The notes under the pieces: generated by a model
The model's database searches: none
Told to the model about the DNA's origin: nothing
The model's input: the letters and a program-made list of their open reading frames with translations, nothing else
Assembly: GCA_016194625.1 (NCBI GenBank)
Contig: JACQBB010000323.1
Location: 1 to 8,269 of the forward strand
DNA from: Elusimicrobiota bacterium
GTDB lineage: Bacteria; Elusimicrobiota; Elusimicrobia; UBA1565; UBA9628
DNA: 8,269 nt
Reading direction: 5' to 3'
Program-made: the position numbers and the translations under genes
Shown here: piece by piece, positions 1 to 7,640 of the stretch
How positions within the stretch are numbered: the stretch's first letter is position 1
Layout: every line of letters begins with the position of its first letter

Positions 1-572
1 CTGGCCAAGAACTGCCCGATCGCGGGGACGCGGCCGCGCGGCAGAAGCGCTACCCGCGACAAGGCGTTTGAGCGAGCGCTTCTTAGAAGTCCCAAAGAAC
101 GCGCCGAGCATTTGATGCTCGTCGATCTCGCCCGCAACGACCTGGGCCGCGTTTGCCGCCCGGGCACGATCCGCGTCAGCGAGCTCATGAAGGTCCGGCG
201 CTTCTCGAACGTGATGCACTTGGTCAGCGAGGTGGAAGGCCGCCTCGACGCGGGCCGCTCCGCGTGGGACGCGCTGGCCGCCTCGTTCCCGGCGGGGACG
301 GTCTCGGGAGCGCCGAAGGTGCGCGCGATGGAGATCCTCGCGGGGCTGGAGCGGAAATCCCGCGGCTTCTACGCGGGCGCCGTCGTCCAGCACGACTTCG
401 CGGGCAACCTCGACTCGTGCCTGGCCATCCGCTCGCTGTCGCTGTCGAAGGGCGGCAAGGCGCGGCTCCAGGCGGGCGCCGGGATCGTCGCCGACTCCGA
501 CCCGGCCGCCGAGTACGACGAGGTCTCGCACAAGCTCGCCGGCCTGCGCCGCGCGCTGGGGGGGCTGGCCGG

Positions 573-576
<4 letters not shown>
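1..576 (+). CDS. trpE: Anthranilate synthase component I, C-terminal part (5' end outside window)
   Basis: This chorismate-binding subunit converts chorismate to anthranilate, using ammonia supplied by the component II encoded next. The reading frame is open from base 1, so the gene enters from the left. About 191 residues are visible, the C-terminal portion of a roughly 450-500 residue family. The family landmarks appear in order: PIAGTRPRG (residues 6-14 of the visible part), ERAEHLMLVDLARNDLGRV, FPAGTVSGAPKVRAMEI, and GAGIVADSDPAAEYDE near the end. The alanine in PIAGT is the usual anthranilate-synthase residue, where the E. coli PabB type has lysine (PIKGT). This favours TrpE over PabB, although some PabB proteins also lack the lysine. 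The stop overlaps the next start as ATGA, so translation is probably coupled. Codons from about 43 to 114 are oddly AT-rich at third positions compared with the rest of the gene. Confidence 0.9.
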
Positions 577-1144
<568 letters not shown>

Positions 1145-1148
<4 letters not shown>

Positions 1149-1678
1149 GCGGTCTCTCCGGCATGGCCGCGCACGCGGCCAAGCGCGTCGCCCGGCTGAA
1201 GGTCGAAGAGCCCGTCGAGACGCTGCGCGGCCGCGCGCTGTACGGCCGCATGCCGCTGGACCCGGCGCCGATGTTCGCGCCCGGCGCGAAGCTCGCCGAG
1301 GTGCGCTTCGCCGACCCGGACTCGGGCCTGCTCGTCCCGCGCGAGAAGGCCACGGCGGAGGAGGCGGCGCGCTTGGCGACGGAAGCGGCGGCCGCCGGCG
1401 CGGCCGCGGTCGGCGTGTGGGTCGAGCGCAACTTCCACGCGGGCGACCACGCTCACCTGGAAGCGGCCCGCGCGGCCTGCCCCGGCCTGCTCCTCATCGC
1501 CCGCGACCTCGTCCTCGACCCCTGGCAGATCGAGCGCGCCCGCGCGGCCGGCGCCGACGCGGTGGAGCTGCTCCCCGAACTGCTCGGCCCGGCCCTGCCG
1601 GCCGTCGCCGACGCGGTCCGCGCCCAGGGCCTCGCCCCCGTGGTCTGGGGCCCGGGCCCTACGGTCCGCGCCGTCTAG
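1145..1678 (+). CDS. Truncated, degenerate indole-3-glycerol-phosphate synthase-like protein
   Basis: The 177-residue product resembles the N-terminal two thirds of TrpC, a (beta/alpha)8 barrel normally of about 250-270 residues. The alignable stretches are KLAEVRFADPDSG (49-61, family form like IAEVKKASPSKG), AAGAAAVGVWVERNFHAGD (83-101, family AGAAAISVLTEPKFFGGS) and [23 protein letters not shown] (118-140, family [23 protein letters not shown]). Glu52 matches the catalytic glutamate. The two active-site lysines are replaced by Arg54 and Arg120, and the C-terminal barrel third with the GINNRNL-type phosphate and substrate motifs is missing. The GTG at 1145 forms a GTGA overlap with the trpG stop and is preferred. 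The ATG at 1163 is the alternative and would give 171 residues. The ORF itself is intact and has the same codon bias as its neighbours, so it looks maintained rather than newly broken. It may be a decaying paralogue, a regulatory or structural subunit, or an enzyme with changed chemistry. The homology is fairly sure and the function is not. Confidence 0.72.
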
Positions 1679-1704
1679 GGCTTACGCCTCAGGCGTTCCG
1701 GCCC
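1678..1704 (+). terminator. Possible hairpin after the trp operon
   Basis: Directly after the stop at 1676-1678, GGGC (1678-1681) can pair with GCCC (1701-1704), and ACGCC (1684-1688) can pair with GGCGT (1692-1696) around a TCA loop, with an internal loop of 2 and 4 bases. No T-run follows, so this is a poor classical intrinsic terminator. The inner dyad lies where the -35 region of the next promoter would fall, so it could equally be an operator. Confidence 0.25.
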
Positions 1705-1713
1705 CGGACGCGC

Positions 1714-1719
1714 CATAAT
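1714..1719 (+). promoter_or_regulatory. Putative -10 box (CATAAT) of the exported nucleotidyltransferase-like gene
   Basis: CATAAT matches TATAAT at five of six positions and stands out in a GC-rich gap. It ends 12 bases before the ATG at 1732, so a transcript would carry a 5' leader of only about 5-6 bases. No convincing -35 hexamer is seen at 16-18 bp spacing. The sequence GGGAAG between the box and the start could act as a weak ribosome-binding site only if transcription began further upstream. Confidence 0.42.
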
Positions 1720-1731
1720 AGGGAAGCCGCC

Positions 1732-3078
1732 ATGACCCGCGCCTTCTCGCGCCGCGTCCGCAGCCTCGCCGGCCTCCTCGCCGGCCTGGCGGCGCTGTCC
1801 CCGGCGGCGCTCGCCCAGGTCCGCGGCCGCGCCGTCGAGGCGCCCGCGCTCCTCCCGCCGGCCGCCGCCGTCGTCGCTCCCGCCGCCGGCCCGCTCGCGA
1901 CGGCGCCGCTCGGCTTGAGCGCGCTGTCGGCGCCCTCGGCGTTCTCGGCCCCCGCCGCCTTCGCCGCCGCGCCTTCGGCGCCCGCGCTCGCCGCCTTGCC
2001 CGCCGCCGCCGCCGGGCCGCAGGCCGCGCCGCCCGCCGCTCTCGCCCCGGCCGCGGCGCCCGCGCCCGCCGAGGACAAGCTGTGGGACGGAGGCATGCCG
2101 GCGTCCGACGCGCGCAAGATGCTGCGCGCCGCGCACTGGGAGACGACCAAGTTCTTCTTCACCTCGCGCGTGAAGCTGCTGCGCGAGATGATCGAGCAGC
2201 AGAAGGCCGAGAGCGCGGGCAAGGTCCGCGCCGTCGCGGACCTCGAGAAGATGTGGCTCGACTGGCGCGTGCAGGCCTACTCGGGCCGCGTGACCACCGC
2301 CGGCTTCCAGGTCGCCGACCGCGCCACGATCCGCAAGGACGCGCTCAAGTTCTTCGACCGCCACTGGGGCCGCGACGAGGCGTCGCGCGCGGCGTTCCGC
2401 CGCTACATGGACCGCGTGGACGCGACGGTGCCGCTCGCGCGGCCCAGCAACTACCGCAAGCACGCCTACGCCGCGCCGTTCGACCTGGCGGGGCTCCCGT
2501 CGTCGGAGGTGCCCGCGAAGCTCGACTCCCTGCTGACCGGCGCGCACGTGGACGAGATCGCCTTCCACCGCGCGCACCGCCAGGACGCGCTGCGCGCGGC
2601 GTTCGAGGCCGCGGCGCTCGCCGCGATCCGCGAGGTCAACGCGAGCCTTCCCAAGGGCAAGCGCGTCGTCTCCGTCATCATGCTCGGCTCCTACGCGATC
2701 GACCAGTCCACGCCGAAGAGCGACATCGACTACCAGCTGATGACCGAGGACGGCTCGTCGGCCGCGATCGCCCCGTTCAACGCCGCTCTCGACCGCAACT
2801 GGAAGGAGGACCGGATCGAGAAGCTGGAGTCGTTCCAGTTCGCCCTGCCCCCGTCGCGCGAGGTGGTGGTCGAGAGCTTCCTGGAAGGCTACCGCGTGAT
2901 CTCGCCGGACCCGGCCGTCGTCGCCGCGCTCTCGAAGGACTCGTTCGCGCCGAAGCCCGTCACCGGCTGGTCGCGCCTGCGCGGCAAGGCGTTCGGCGCG
3001 TTCTACCGCGCCTGGTGCTGGACCTACCTGCGCCTGGCCGATTTCGCCGACCTGCTGAAGCTGCCCTCCCGGAAGTAA
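1732..3078 (+). CDS. Predicted exported protein with a nucleotidyltransferase-fold domain
   Basis: The product has 448 residues and I do not recognise a named family. Residues 1-28 look like a signal peptide: basic n-region with several arginines, hydrophobic core LAGLLAGLAAL, and an ALA|Q cleavage site after residue 28. Residues 30-113 are an Ala/Pro-rich low-complexity linker with SAPS/SAPA-like units. A mostly helical, charged region follows (about 114-300). The only diagnostic motif is LGSYAIDQSTPKSDIDY (318-334): Gly319-Ser320, ten residues, then Asp331 and Asp333. This is the GS...DxD metal-binding signature of the polymerase-beta-type nucleotidyltransferase superfamily. A later strand, EVVVESF, places Glu381 as a candidate third carboxylate. 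The C-terminus is aromatic and helical (FYRAWCWTYLRLADFADLL). An export signal on this fold is unusual because nucleotide substrates are normally cytoplasmic. The gene stands alone between the trp and moxR operons with its own putative promoter. The gene call is certain, the fold likely and the substrate unknown. Confidence 0.85.
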   Translation: MTRAFSRRVRSLAGLLAGLAALSPAALAQVRGRAVEAPALLPPAAAVVAPAAGPLATAPLGLSALSAPSAFSAPAAFAAAPSAPALAALPAAAAGPQAAPPAALAPAAAPAPAEDKLWDGGMPASDARKMLRAAHWETTKFFFTSRVKLLREMIEQQKAESAGKVRAVADLEKMWLDWRVQAYSGRVTTAGFQVADRATIRKDALKFFDRHWGRDEASRAAFRRYMDRVDATVPLARPSNYRKHAYAAPFDLAGLPSSEVPAKLDSLLTGAHVDEIAFHRAHRQDALRAAFEAAALAAIREVNASLPKGKRVVSVIMLGSYAIDQSTPKSDIDYQLMTEDGSSAAIAPFNAALDRNWKEDRIEKLESFQFALPPSREVVVESFLEGYRVISPDPAVVAALSKDSFAPKPVTGWSRLRGKAFGAFYRAWCWTYLRLADFADLLKLPSRK

Positions 3079-3090
3079 CCCCGCGTTCGG

Positions 3091-3119
3091 TTGACAAAAC
3101 CGGGCTCCCGCCCCATACT
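3091..3119 (+). promoter_or_regulatory. Strong sigma-70-type promoter of the moxR operon
   Basis: TTGACA (3091-3096, perfect consensus) is followed by a 17-bp spacer and CATACT (3114-3119, four of six matches to TATAAT). The -10 box ends seven bases before the ATG at 3127, so the predicted start of transcription falls at or just beside the start codon and the mRNA would be leaderless. The -35 hexamer lies within a dyad CGGTT-GACAA-AACCG (3088-3102), and CCCC (3111-3114) can pair with the G-run at 3122-3126. Either dyad could be an operator or part of the end of the preceding gene's transcript. Confidence 0.72.
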
Positions 3120-3126
3120 GAGGGGG

Positions 3127-4077
<951 letters not shown>

Positions 4078-4081
4078 GCCC

Positions 4082-7000
4082 ATGCGTCCGACGCGGCTCG
4101 GCGTCGCGGCCGTGGCGATGGCGGGCTTCACGCTGTTCGTCGCGGGCTCGACCACCAACAACCTCCTGTACCTGCTGTTCTCCGCCGCGGCCGCCGCGCT
4201 GGCGCTGGCCGTCGCGGCGGGGCGCTGGTCGCTGCGCGGCGCGGCGGTCCGCCTGGAGGCGCCCGCGCAGGTGTTCCGCGGCACGGCGTTCGCCGCGCGG
4301 CTGCTCGTGACCAACGTGGGGCCGATGTCGCTGCGGACCGCGCGCGTCGTGGGGCCGAACGGCGCGAGCGATGCGTTCGACGCGGCGCCCGGCGAGACGG
4401 TCGCCGTCGACCTGCGCCTGACCCTGCCGCACCGCGGGCGCGACCTGCTGGACGGACTGCGCCTGGAGACGCCGCACCCGTTCGGCTTCTTCGTCGCGCG
4501 CCGCCTCCTGCCGCCGGTCGAGGTCCTGGCCCTGCCGCCGGCGGGGCCGTTCCATCCCCAGCCCGCGCTCGACGAGGACCCGCGCGCGGCGGGCGGAGGG
4601 ACGCGGCGCAAGGCGCGCGACGGCGAGTTCTTCGGGCCGCGGCCGTACACCCCCGACGACGACGCGCGCCTCATCCATTGGAAGCTGACGGCCAAGACGG
4701 GAGCGCCGGTCGTCGCGGAGTACTCGTCGGCGCCGGAGGGGCGCGTGACGGTGCGCGTCGAGGGCGTCGACGAGGCGTCGGTCGAGCGCGCGGCCGCCGC
4801 GTGCCGCTGGTACGTCGACGCGGGCGTCGAGACGGGGCTGGCGGGACCGGGCGTGGAAGTGGCTCCGGGCAAGGGGCTGACCCACCTCGAGACGATGCTC
4901 CGCGCGCTGGCGCTGGTCGGCGAGGGCGGGAGGCCGCGTTCCGCGGGCGCGGCGGCGCCGACGCCCGACGAGGGCGCCGTCGACACTCCCCTGCTGAGGC
5001 GCGCGACGCTCGCCGGCGGGGCGTTGGTGTACGCGGCGATGTTCCTGATCGACGACTTGAGCCCGCGCGCGCTGCTCGCCTTCGCGCCGTTCCTGCCGCT
5101 CGGCGTCTGGCTGCGCGAGCGCGGAGGGCCGTACCCGCCGCTGTGGCTGTGGAACGTCCTGTCGGCGGGCATGCTCCTCTTCCTCATCGCGGCGGACTGG
5201 CGGCGCTCCGGCGTGGTCATGGCCAACGTCCACCTCCTCGGCTACCTGCTGTTCAACCGCCTGTTCAGCCCGTGGCCGCGGCGCGAGCTGCGCCAGGTGT
5301 TCCTCATCCAGTTCCTGGCCTTCCTGCTCGTCTCGGGCCTGACCATCAGTCCGTGGTACTTCCCGCTGGTCGTCGCCTATCTGGCCTTCGCCGGCGCGTG
5401 GCTGACCCTGCAGTCGGGCGCGGAGCCGCGGCGTTGGCGCGCGTGGGGGCCGGCGCTGGGCCGGATGATGGCGGCCGGCGCGCTCGTCGCGACCGCGGTG
5501 TTCGTCGTGGTCCCGCGCGTCGAGGGGCTGCGCCGCTTCAACCCGTTCGTCGCGTCGGGGATGGACAAGCTGCGCATCAGCCCGCAGGCGGTCATCGGCT
5601 TCACCGACCGCGTCTCTCTGGGGCGCTTCTCGGCGCTGCGCCGCTCGTCGGCCCGCGCGCTGCGCGTGATCCCCGAGGTCCCGCCGAAGGAGGGCGAGGA
5701 GCCGTCGCTGTACGTGCGCGGCGCGGCGTTCGACGCGTTCGACGGCGAGACCTGGTCGAAGACGCCGCTCGACTTCGCGTACGCGGGCCCCGGCGGCAAG
5801 CGCCTGAGCACGACGATGGGCCGCGCGTGGGGGCGCCGCCGCGGGGCGCTGACCGCGTTCCCGTCGAGCGCCGGCCCGACCGCGACGTTCGACGTCGCCG
5901 TGTACCCGATGCAGGTCTCGGTGGTGTTCACCGTCGGCGCGCCGCGCTCGATCGACGGGATCGCCGAGTCGCTGTGGTTCGACCACACCGACTCGGTGCT
6001 GTCGGCCGGGACCTTCGGCGCCGGCGGGCGCTACCGCGTCGTCGTCGGGCCGCCGGGCACCCAGCCGAGCGACGCCGGCGGGCCGGGCCTGCGCGAGCGC
6101 ATCCTGAAGCGCGCCCTGTTCACGCCTCCGGACCCCGGCGGCCGCGTCGGCAAGCTCGCCGCGCAGTGGACGGCGGGCCTGACGGACCCGCGCGCGAAGA
6201 TCGACGCGGTGACCCGCCGCCTGCGCCGCGAGTACTCGTACTCGCTGAGCGGCGAGAATCGCCGCGTGCTCCTGCCCGAGTTCCTGTTCGAGGTCCGCCG
6301 CGGCAACTGCGAGTACTTCGCGACCGCCGCCGCGGTCCTGCTGCGCCACGCGGGCGTGCCGACGCGCCTGGTCACCGGCTTCCGCTCCGACGACTGGAAC
6401 CAGTGGGGCCGCTTCTACGACGTGCGCCAGAGCAACGCGCACGCCTGGGTCGAGGCCTGGGTGCCCGGCGCGGGCTGGGTGAGCGTGGACGCCACGCCCG
6501 CCGAGTCCGGCTTCTCGGCCGCGACCGACGCGCTCTCGCGCCGACTCCAGCGCTGGGCCGACGACTTCCAGGCGCGCTGGTACCGCTCGGTCATCGGCTA
6601 CGACCAGTACAGCCAGCGCGACGCCTTCCAGCGCTTCCGCTTGGGGCTGGCGCTGGACCGGCTGCGCGCCTTGGCCGAACGGGCGCTCACCGCAGGCCTG
6701 CCCGCCCTCGTCGCGCTCGGCCTGCTGTGGTGGGCGCTGCGCGCCCTGCCCGCGCTGCTGCGCCGCGGCGACGAGTACGAGCGCGCCGAACGCGCGCTGG
6801 CCCGCGCCGGCCTGCCGCGCCGCCCCGAGCTCACCCCGCGCGAGTACGCGCGCGGCGTGATCGCCCGCCGCCCCGAACTCGCCGAGCTGGACGCGCTGGT
6901 GGACGACCACTACCGCCGCCGCTACGCCGGCGTCCCGCCCACGCCCGAGTCCCGCCGCCGCGCCGCCGAGGTCCTGTCGCGCCTGAAGGCGAGATTGTAG
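4082..7000 (+). CDS. DUF58-TgpA fusion: membrane transglutaminase-like protein
   Basis: The 972-residue product joins two proteins that are usually separate. Residues 1-46 hold two membrane helices. Residues 47-285 form a DUF58 protein with the hallmark PYTPDDDARLIHWKLTAK (188-205; Tyr189, His199-Trp200-Lys201) and the usual tail ending near APGKGLTHLETMLRALAL. From about 308 comes a TgpA-type multispanning region (approximate helices 308-326, 328-345, 354-372, 378-395, 405-421, 424-443, 460-477). A soluble part follows, with a transglutaminase core: GNCEYFA (Cys743), NAHAWVEAW (His787) and VDATP (Asp803), so the cysteine-histidine-aspartate triad is complete. A final helix (868-893) leads to a basic tail like DUF4129. 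With two plus seven helices, DUF58 would sit in the cytoplasm with MoxR and the transglutaminase core in the periplasm. The ATG lies five bases after the moxR stop with no clear ribosome-binding site, so it is probably coupled. The substrate is unknown, but a role in the cell envelope is likely. The stop TAG lies in the next gene's -10 box. Confidence 0.93.
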   Translation: MRPTRLGVAAVAMAGFTLFVAGSTTNNLLYLLFSAAAAALALAVAAGRWSLRGAAVRLEAPAQVFRGTAFAARLLVTNVGPMSLRTARVVGPNGASDAFDAAPGETVAVDLRLTLPHRGRDLLDGLRLETPHPFGFFVARRLLPPVEVLALPPAGPFHPQPALDEDPRAAGGGTRRKARDGEFFGPRPYTPDDDARLIHWKLTAKTGAPVVAEYSSAPEGRVTVRVEGVDEASVERAAAACRWYVDAGVETGLAGPGVEVAPGKGLTHLETMLRALALVGEGGRPRSAGAAAPTPDEGAVDTPLLRRATLAGGALVYAAMFLIDDLSPRALLAFAPFLPLGVWLRERGGPYPPLWLWNVLSAGMLLFLIAADWRRSGVVMANVHLLGYLLFNRLFSPWPRRELRQVFLIQFLAFLLVSGLTISPWYFPLVVAYLAFAGAWLTLQSGAEPRRWRAWGPALGRMMAAGALVATAVFVVVPRVEGLRRFNPFVASGMDKLRISPQAVIGFTDRVSLGRFSALRRSSARALRVIPEVPPKEGEEPSLYVRGAAFDAFDGETWSKTPLDFAYAGPGGKRLSTTMGRAWGRRRGALTAFPSSAGPTATFDVAVYPMQVSVVFTVGAPRSIDGIAESLWFDHTDSVLSAGTFGAGGRYRVVVGPPGTQPSDAGGPGLRERILKRALFTPPDPGGRVGKLAAQWTAGLTDPRAKIDAVTRRLRREYSYSLSGENRRVLLPEFLFEVRRGNCEYFATAAAVLLRHAGVPTRLVTGFRSDDWNQWGRFYDVRQSNAHAWVEAWVPGAGWVSVDATPAESGFSAATDALSRRLQRWADDFQARWYRSVIGYDQYSQRDAFQRFRLGLALDRLRALAERALTAGLPALVALGLLWWALRALPALLRRGDEYERAERALARAGLPRRPELTPREYARGVIARRPELAELDALVDDHYRRRYAGVPPTPESRRRAAEVLSRLKARL

Positions 7001-7006
7001 AATCTC
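6991..7006 (+). promoter_or_regulatory. -10 box TAGAAT inside a perfect 16-bp dyad, upstream of the EVE gene
   Basis: TAGAAT (6998-7003) matches TATAAT at five of six positions and ends seven bases before the GTG at 7011, again predicting a leaderless mRNA. It is embedded in GAGATT-GTAG-AATCTC, a perfect six-base inverted repeat with a four-base centre that also contains the stop codon of the upstream gene. The -35 region (about 6974-6980, CTGTCGC) is weak. The dyad could be a repressor operator over the -10 box, or a small hairpin at the end of the upstream transcript. Confidence 0.5.
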
Positions 7007-7010
7007 CCGC

Positions 7011-7469
7011 GTGACCCCTCGCCACTGGCTGATGAAGTCCGAGCCCGACGTGTTCGGGATCGAGGACCTGAAGAGGAAGCGCGTCTCCGGCTGGGACGGC
7101 GTGCGCAACTATCAGGCCCGCAACTTCATGAAGGACATGAAGGTCGGCGACAAGGTCCTGTTCTACCACTCGAACGCCGACCCGTCCGGAGTGGCGGGCC
7201 TGGCGGAGGTCTCCAAGACCGCGCATCCCGACCCGACCCAGTTCGACCCGAAGTCCGAGTACTACGACGCCAAGGCGACGCCCGACGCGCCGCGCTGGTT
7301 CCAGGTCGAGGTCCTCTTCGTGAAGGTCCTGCCGCGCCTGCTCTCGCTCGACGAGCTGCGCGGCGTACCCGCCCTCGCCGACATGCCGCTGTTCCACCGC
7401 TCGCGGCTGTCGGTCCAGCCCGTCACGCCTCAGCAGTACGCGGCGATCGTCGCTCTCGCGGGCCGTTGA
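7011..7469 (+). CDS. EVE-domain (PUA-like) protein
   Basis: The product has 152 residues, the usual length of single-domain bacterial EVE proteins (relatives of eukaryotic THYN1). Family landmarks are HWLMKSEPDVFGIEDL at the N-terminus, WDGVRNYQARNFMKDMKVGD and VLFYHSN in the first half, then GVAGLAEV, HPDPTQFDPKSEYYD, and the C-terminal MPLFHRSRLSVQPVT. EVE domains belong to the PUA superfamily and are known or proposed to bind modified bases in DNA or RNA. The ligand of this protein cannot be read from sequence. The GTG at 7011 is chosen because the family starts a few residues before WLMKSEP and the -10 box lies seven bases upstream. An internal ATG at 7032 would remove the conserved first strand. 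It follows the DUF58-TgpA gene by 10 bases but has its own putative promoter, so co-transcription is possible though not required. Confidence 0.93.
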   Translation: MTPRHWLMKSEPDVFGIEDLKRKRVSGWDGVRNYQARNFMKDMKVGDKVLFYHSNADPSGVAGLAEVSKTAHPDPTQFDPKSEYYDAKATPDAPRWFQVEVLFVKVLPRLLSLDELRGVPALADMPLFHRSRLSVQPVTPQQYAAIVALAGR

Positions 7470-7470
7470 A

Positions 7471-7622
7471 GCGGGACTCCCGCCGGCGGTCATCCGCCGT
7501 ATCCGCAGGCTGAACTGTTGGCGCCGACAGTCGCTCCGAATCCTGACTGAAAGAGTCGACTGACGCCGGCGTCACCATTTTCCCCGTCGACTATCACCGG
7601 TGACAGGGATCATCGGTAGTCG
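7471..7622 (+). other. Dyad-rich convergent intergenic region; run of hairpins, possible terminator or structured RNA
   Basis: Between the two convergent stops I see no gene, but six dyads follow each other. They are GCGGG-ACT-CCCGC (7471-7483), CGGCGG-TCAT-CCGCCG (7484-7499), ACTGTT-GGCGCC-GACAGT (7514-7531) and GACT-GAAAG-AGTC (7545-7557). Next come the perfect 14-bp palindrome TGACGCCGGCGTCA (7561-7574, followed by CCATTTT) and a longer hairpin at 7588-7622. In the last, CGACT pairs with AGTCG, an ATC bulge follows, and ACCGGTGA pairs with TCATCGGT around a CAGGGA loop. The third and sixth hairpins each contain a G-U pair that forms only in + strand RNA. GTCGAC recurs at 7555 and 7586. The region is visibly less GC-rich than the genes. 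It probably helps end the EVE transcript; a structured RNA or protein-binding array is possible. Confidence 0.4.
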
Positions 7623-7640
7623 CGCCGTGCGCGTGCGGCT

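Noticed and set aside
112..114. TTG at 112 as the start of trpE
   Set aside because: The frame is open to base 1 and the upstream residues include the conserved PIAGTRPRG and ERAEHL motifs, so the gene begins outside the window.
1679..1731. Frameshifted remainder of trpC after the short IGPS-like gene
   Set aside because: Only 53 bases remain before the next gene, no frame encodes the GINNRNL-type motif, and the next gene has its own signal peptide. The missing third has been deleted, not frameshifted.
1732..1800. Twin-arginine (Tat) signal in the exported protein
   Set aside because: SRRVRSL has the two arginines but lacks the usual Phe-Leu-Lys context, so a Sec-type signal peptide is the safer reading.
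3091..3126. TTG at 3091 as an upstream start for MoxR
   Set aside because: This TTG is the first triplet of the TTGACA -35 box, and the resulting N-terminal extension is not part of the conserved domain.
7011..7469. EVE gene as evidence for a defence island
   Set aside because: EVE domains do occur in defence contexts, but no nuclease, methyltransferase, transposase or integrase is visible here and the neighbours look like housekeeping or envelope genes.
7501..7622. Integron attC or CRISPR-like element in the palindromic gap
   Set aside because: No RYYYAAC/GTTRRRY core pair is present and there are no regularly spaced identical repeats with unique spacers. The units are imperfect and only two.
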